Assembly: GCA_038235385.1 (NCBI GenBank)
Contig: JBBSTY010000178.1
Location: 1 to 6,897, forward strand
DNA from: JBBSTY01 sp038235385
GTDB taxonomy: Bacteria > Actinomycetota > Acidimicrobiia > Acidimicrobiales > Acidimicrobilacustridaceae
Length of the DNA: 6,897 bases
Reading direction: 5' to 3'
Below, in pieces: positions 5,698 to 6,897 of the stretch. Below the pieces are notes generated by a model. It ran no database searches. It was not told the DNA's origin and saw nothing but the letters and a program-made list of their open reading frames with translations. Every line of letters begins with the position of its first letter. Within the stretch, counting starts at the first letter, position 1. The position numbers and the translations under genes are program-made.

Positions 5698-6897
5698 TCA
5701 TGCCAGCGGGAGGTTCCACACCAGGACCGCCGCCGCCGTGAGGTTGAAGCCGATGTGGGCGAAGATCGCCGGCCCCAACCGGGCGAAGCGCTTGGTGAGG
5801 AGACCGAGCACGAGGCCGAACGCGAAGAGGCCCAGGAACTGCACGAGCTGAAGGTGGCTGAGCGCGAAGAACGCCGCGCCGAGGAGCACGGCGAGGCGCG
5901 GGCCGAAGCGCTTGGCGATCGCGTGCTGGCTGAGACCTCGGTAGAAGAGCTCCTCTGCGAAGGGGGCGCCGACGCCCACGATCAACCCGAGCGCGAGGAG
6001 GCCCCAGATGTCGTCGGCTCGGGTGGTCAGGGCCCGCGCCGACGCCGAGACGTCCTGCTCGGCCGTCACCTTGAACAGCAGCCAGTAGATCGCCGGGACC
6101 AGCACGAGCTGGCTGGCCACACCGATGGCCAAGCCCATCGGGGCATCGACCCTCCGGAACGAGAAGCCGAAGTCATCGCGCAGGCTCAGGCCCTTGCGCC
6201 GGGCCACGTAGAGGGGTCCGGCCACCAGCACCGCCCAGAGCGGGATCTGGAAGACGATCTGGAGCCACAGCGGCGCGCCGTTGAGGCCGACGGTGACCTG
6301 GGGCGCCTGACCCGTCCCGAGCCGCCCCACGACCTCACCGACGGCCCATCCCTCGTCGTTGGGCCAGAACACCTCGTAGGTGCCGTTGCTGATCAGCCAC
6401 CCCCCGACGGCGATGGAGAACACCGCCGTCGCGACGAACGAGACCAGCCACCAGATGGCCATGTCGCCCATCCCCCAGATCTGGGAGCGGTCGAGCTCGA
6501 CCTCATCGGCGGTCGCGGCAGCCGGGGCGGCGGGCGCACGCTCGCCCGATGGCGCCGACGGAGCCGGCTTCGCCGCTCGGGACCCCTTCGGCGGCCTCGT
6601 GGCCCGGGGCACGCGAGCGCGCGGGGCACCGGAACCGGTGGGGGTGCCCGCGGATGCCGGCGGGTCCGCCGCCATCTCGACGCTCGCATCGTCGACCTCG
6701 GTGACCTTCGTCGCCTTCTCGGTCGTGGCCGGCTCGGCGGCCACCTCTGCGGGGGTGCCGGGGCCGTCGCTCCCGGCCCGGCCACGTGACGTGCGTTTGG
6801 CCTTGGTCTTGGACTTGTTCCGCGACGTCTTGCTGCTCGCGGCCTGCGCGGCGGCCGCGGCGGCCGCCGCGGCGGTGGGCGTGTCCGACGGGGTCAC
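5698..6897 (-). CDS. CPBP-family intramembrane metalloprotease with long disordered N-terminus (start at window edge)
   Basis: This is a membrane protease of the CPBP (CAAX protease/bacteriocin-processing, Abi) family. All three active-site motifs are intact: EELFYR (Glu315, Glu316, Arg320), FALSH (Phe344, His348) and HIGFN (His381, Asn385). The Glu and His residues are the expected metal and catalytic groups. Hydrophobic segments lie near 148-170, 209-231, 253-276, 298-316, 335-348, 351-367 and 374-395. The first 135 residues are unusual for the family: a nine-alanine run, a Lys/Arg/Ser patch (about 21-40) and Ala-, Pro- and Thr-rich sequence with no predicted fold, presumably cytosolic. The first codon seen is GTG at 6897, the last base of the window. 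The frame is still open there, so the true start may lie outside, or further in. The substrate is unknown. In bacteria these proteins act in peptide maturation, immunity or membrane-protein quality control. It is probably first or internal in the minus-strand operon. Confidence 0.9.
   Translation of the reverse strand: MTPSDTPTAAAAAAAAAQAASSKTSRNKSKTKAKRTSRGRAGSDGPGTPAEVAAEPATTEKATKVTEVDDASVEMAADPPASAGTPTGSGAPRARVPRATRPPKGSRAAKPAPSAPSGERAPAAPAAATADEVELDRSQIWGMGDMAIWWLVSFVATAVFSIAVGGWLISNGTYEVFWPNDEGWAVGEVVGRLGTGQAPQVTVGLNGAPLWLQIVFQIPLWAVLVAGPLYVARRKGLSLRDDFGFSFRRVDAPMGLAIGVASQLVLVPAIYWLLFKVTAEQDVSASARALTTRADDIWGLLALGLIVGVGAPFAEELFYRGLSQHAIAKRFGPRLAVLLGAAFFALSHLQLVQFLGLFAFGLVLGLLTKRFARLGPAIFAHIGFNLTAAAVLVWNLPLA
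6854..6873. repeat. GC-only 20-bp palindrome within the poly-alanine codons
   Basis: A perfect 20-bp dyad made only of G and C lies in the alanine-codon run at the 5' end of the CPBP gene, with GGCC at its centre. It arises from alternating GCC and GCG/GCT-type alanine codons read on the minus strand. It is best explained by low-complexity coding sequence rather than as a regulatory site, but such a run is prone to slippage, so the alanine count may vary between strains. Confidence 0.5.

Noticed and set aside
5380..6789. 469-codon plus-strand frame opposite the CPBP gene
   Set aside because: It is highly charged and without motifs, and it spans the gap between two well-supported minus-strand genes. 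It is an antisense frame kept open by base composition.
1..6897. tRNA, rRNA, riboswitch, insertion sequence, phage or defence island
   Set aside because: I saw no tRNA-like TTCRA loop with flanking stems, no transposase or integrase frame, no terminal inverted repeats and no change in base composition that would suggest an insertion. CPBP proteins are sometimes called Abi, but nothing nearby supports a phage-defence role.

Overview
The window is GC-rich throughout, and its genes use almost only G or C at third codon positions. Protein content (a PMM/PGM-type hexose phosphomutase, a polyprenyl-phosphate glycosyltransferase, a large 'PTPS-related' membrane protein and a CPBP protease) and the near absence of Shine-Dalgarno sites suggest a high-GC actinobacterium, possibly Acidimicrobiia-like. 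This is an inference from composition and family content. No rRNA or other marker gene is present.

Layout: about 94% of the window (397-6897) is four minus-strand genes. In transcription order they are: a CPBP-family intramembrane protease with a long disordered N-terminus (5698-6897, reaching the window edge); a 961-residue multi-spanning membrane protein with a GT-C-like architecture (2748-5633); a GT2 glycosyltransferase of the dolichyl-phosphate-glucose/mannose synthase type (1837-2751), whose GTG start overlaps the upstream stop as GTGA; and a phosphomannomutase/phosphoglucomutase (397-1779). The gaps are 64 bp, a 4-bp overlap, and 57 bp. The last gap carries a TAACGT -10-like box 8 nt from the phosphomutase ATG, which suggests a separate leaderless transcript. 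The left 396 bp hold no convincing intact gene. They contain the apparent C-terminal tail of a plus-strand gene (2-58), two 17-bp direct repeats (93-132), a 15-bp palindrome (181-195), and a plus-strand coding-like stretch that lacks a proper start and runs 29 bp into the phosphomutase 3' end.

How the genes may work together: the phosphomutase would supply hexose-1-phosphate for a nucleotide sugar. The GT2 enzyme would move that sugar onto a polyprenyl phosphate at the inner membrane face. The large membrane protein, with an acidic first external loop and a large external domain, could use the lipid-linked sugar outside the membrane. The first step is well supported by motifs, the second is likely by family, and the third is a hypothesis. 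The CPBP protein may simply share the transcript. I see no unmistakably new system. The closest candidate is the translationally coupled GT2 / giant membrane protein pair.
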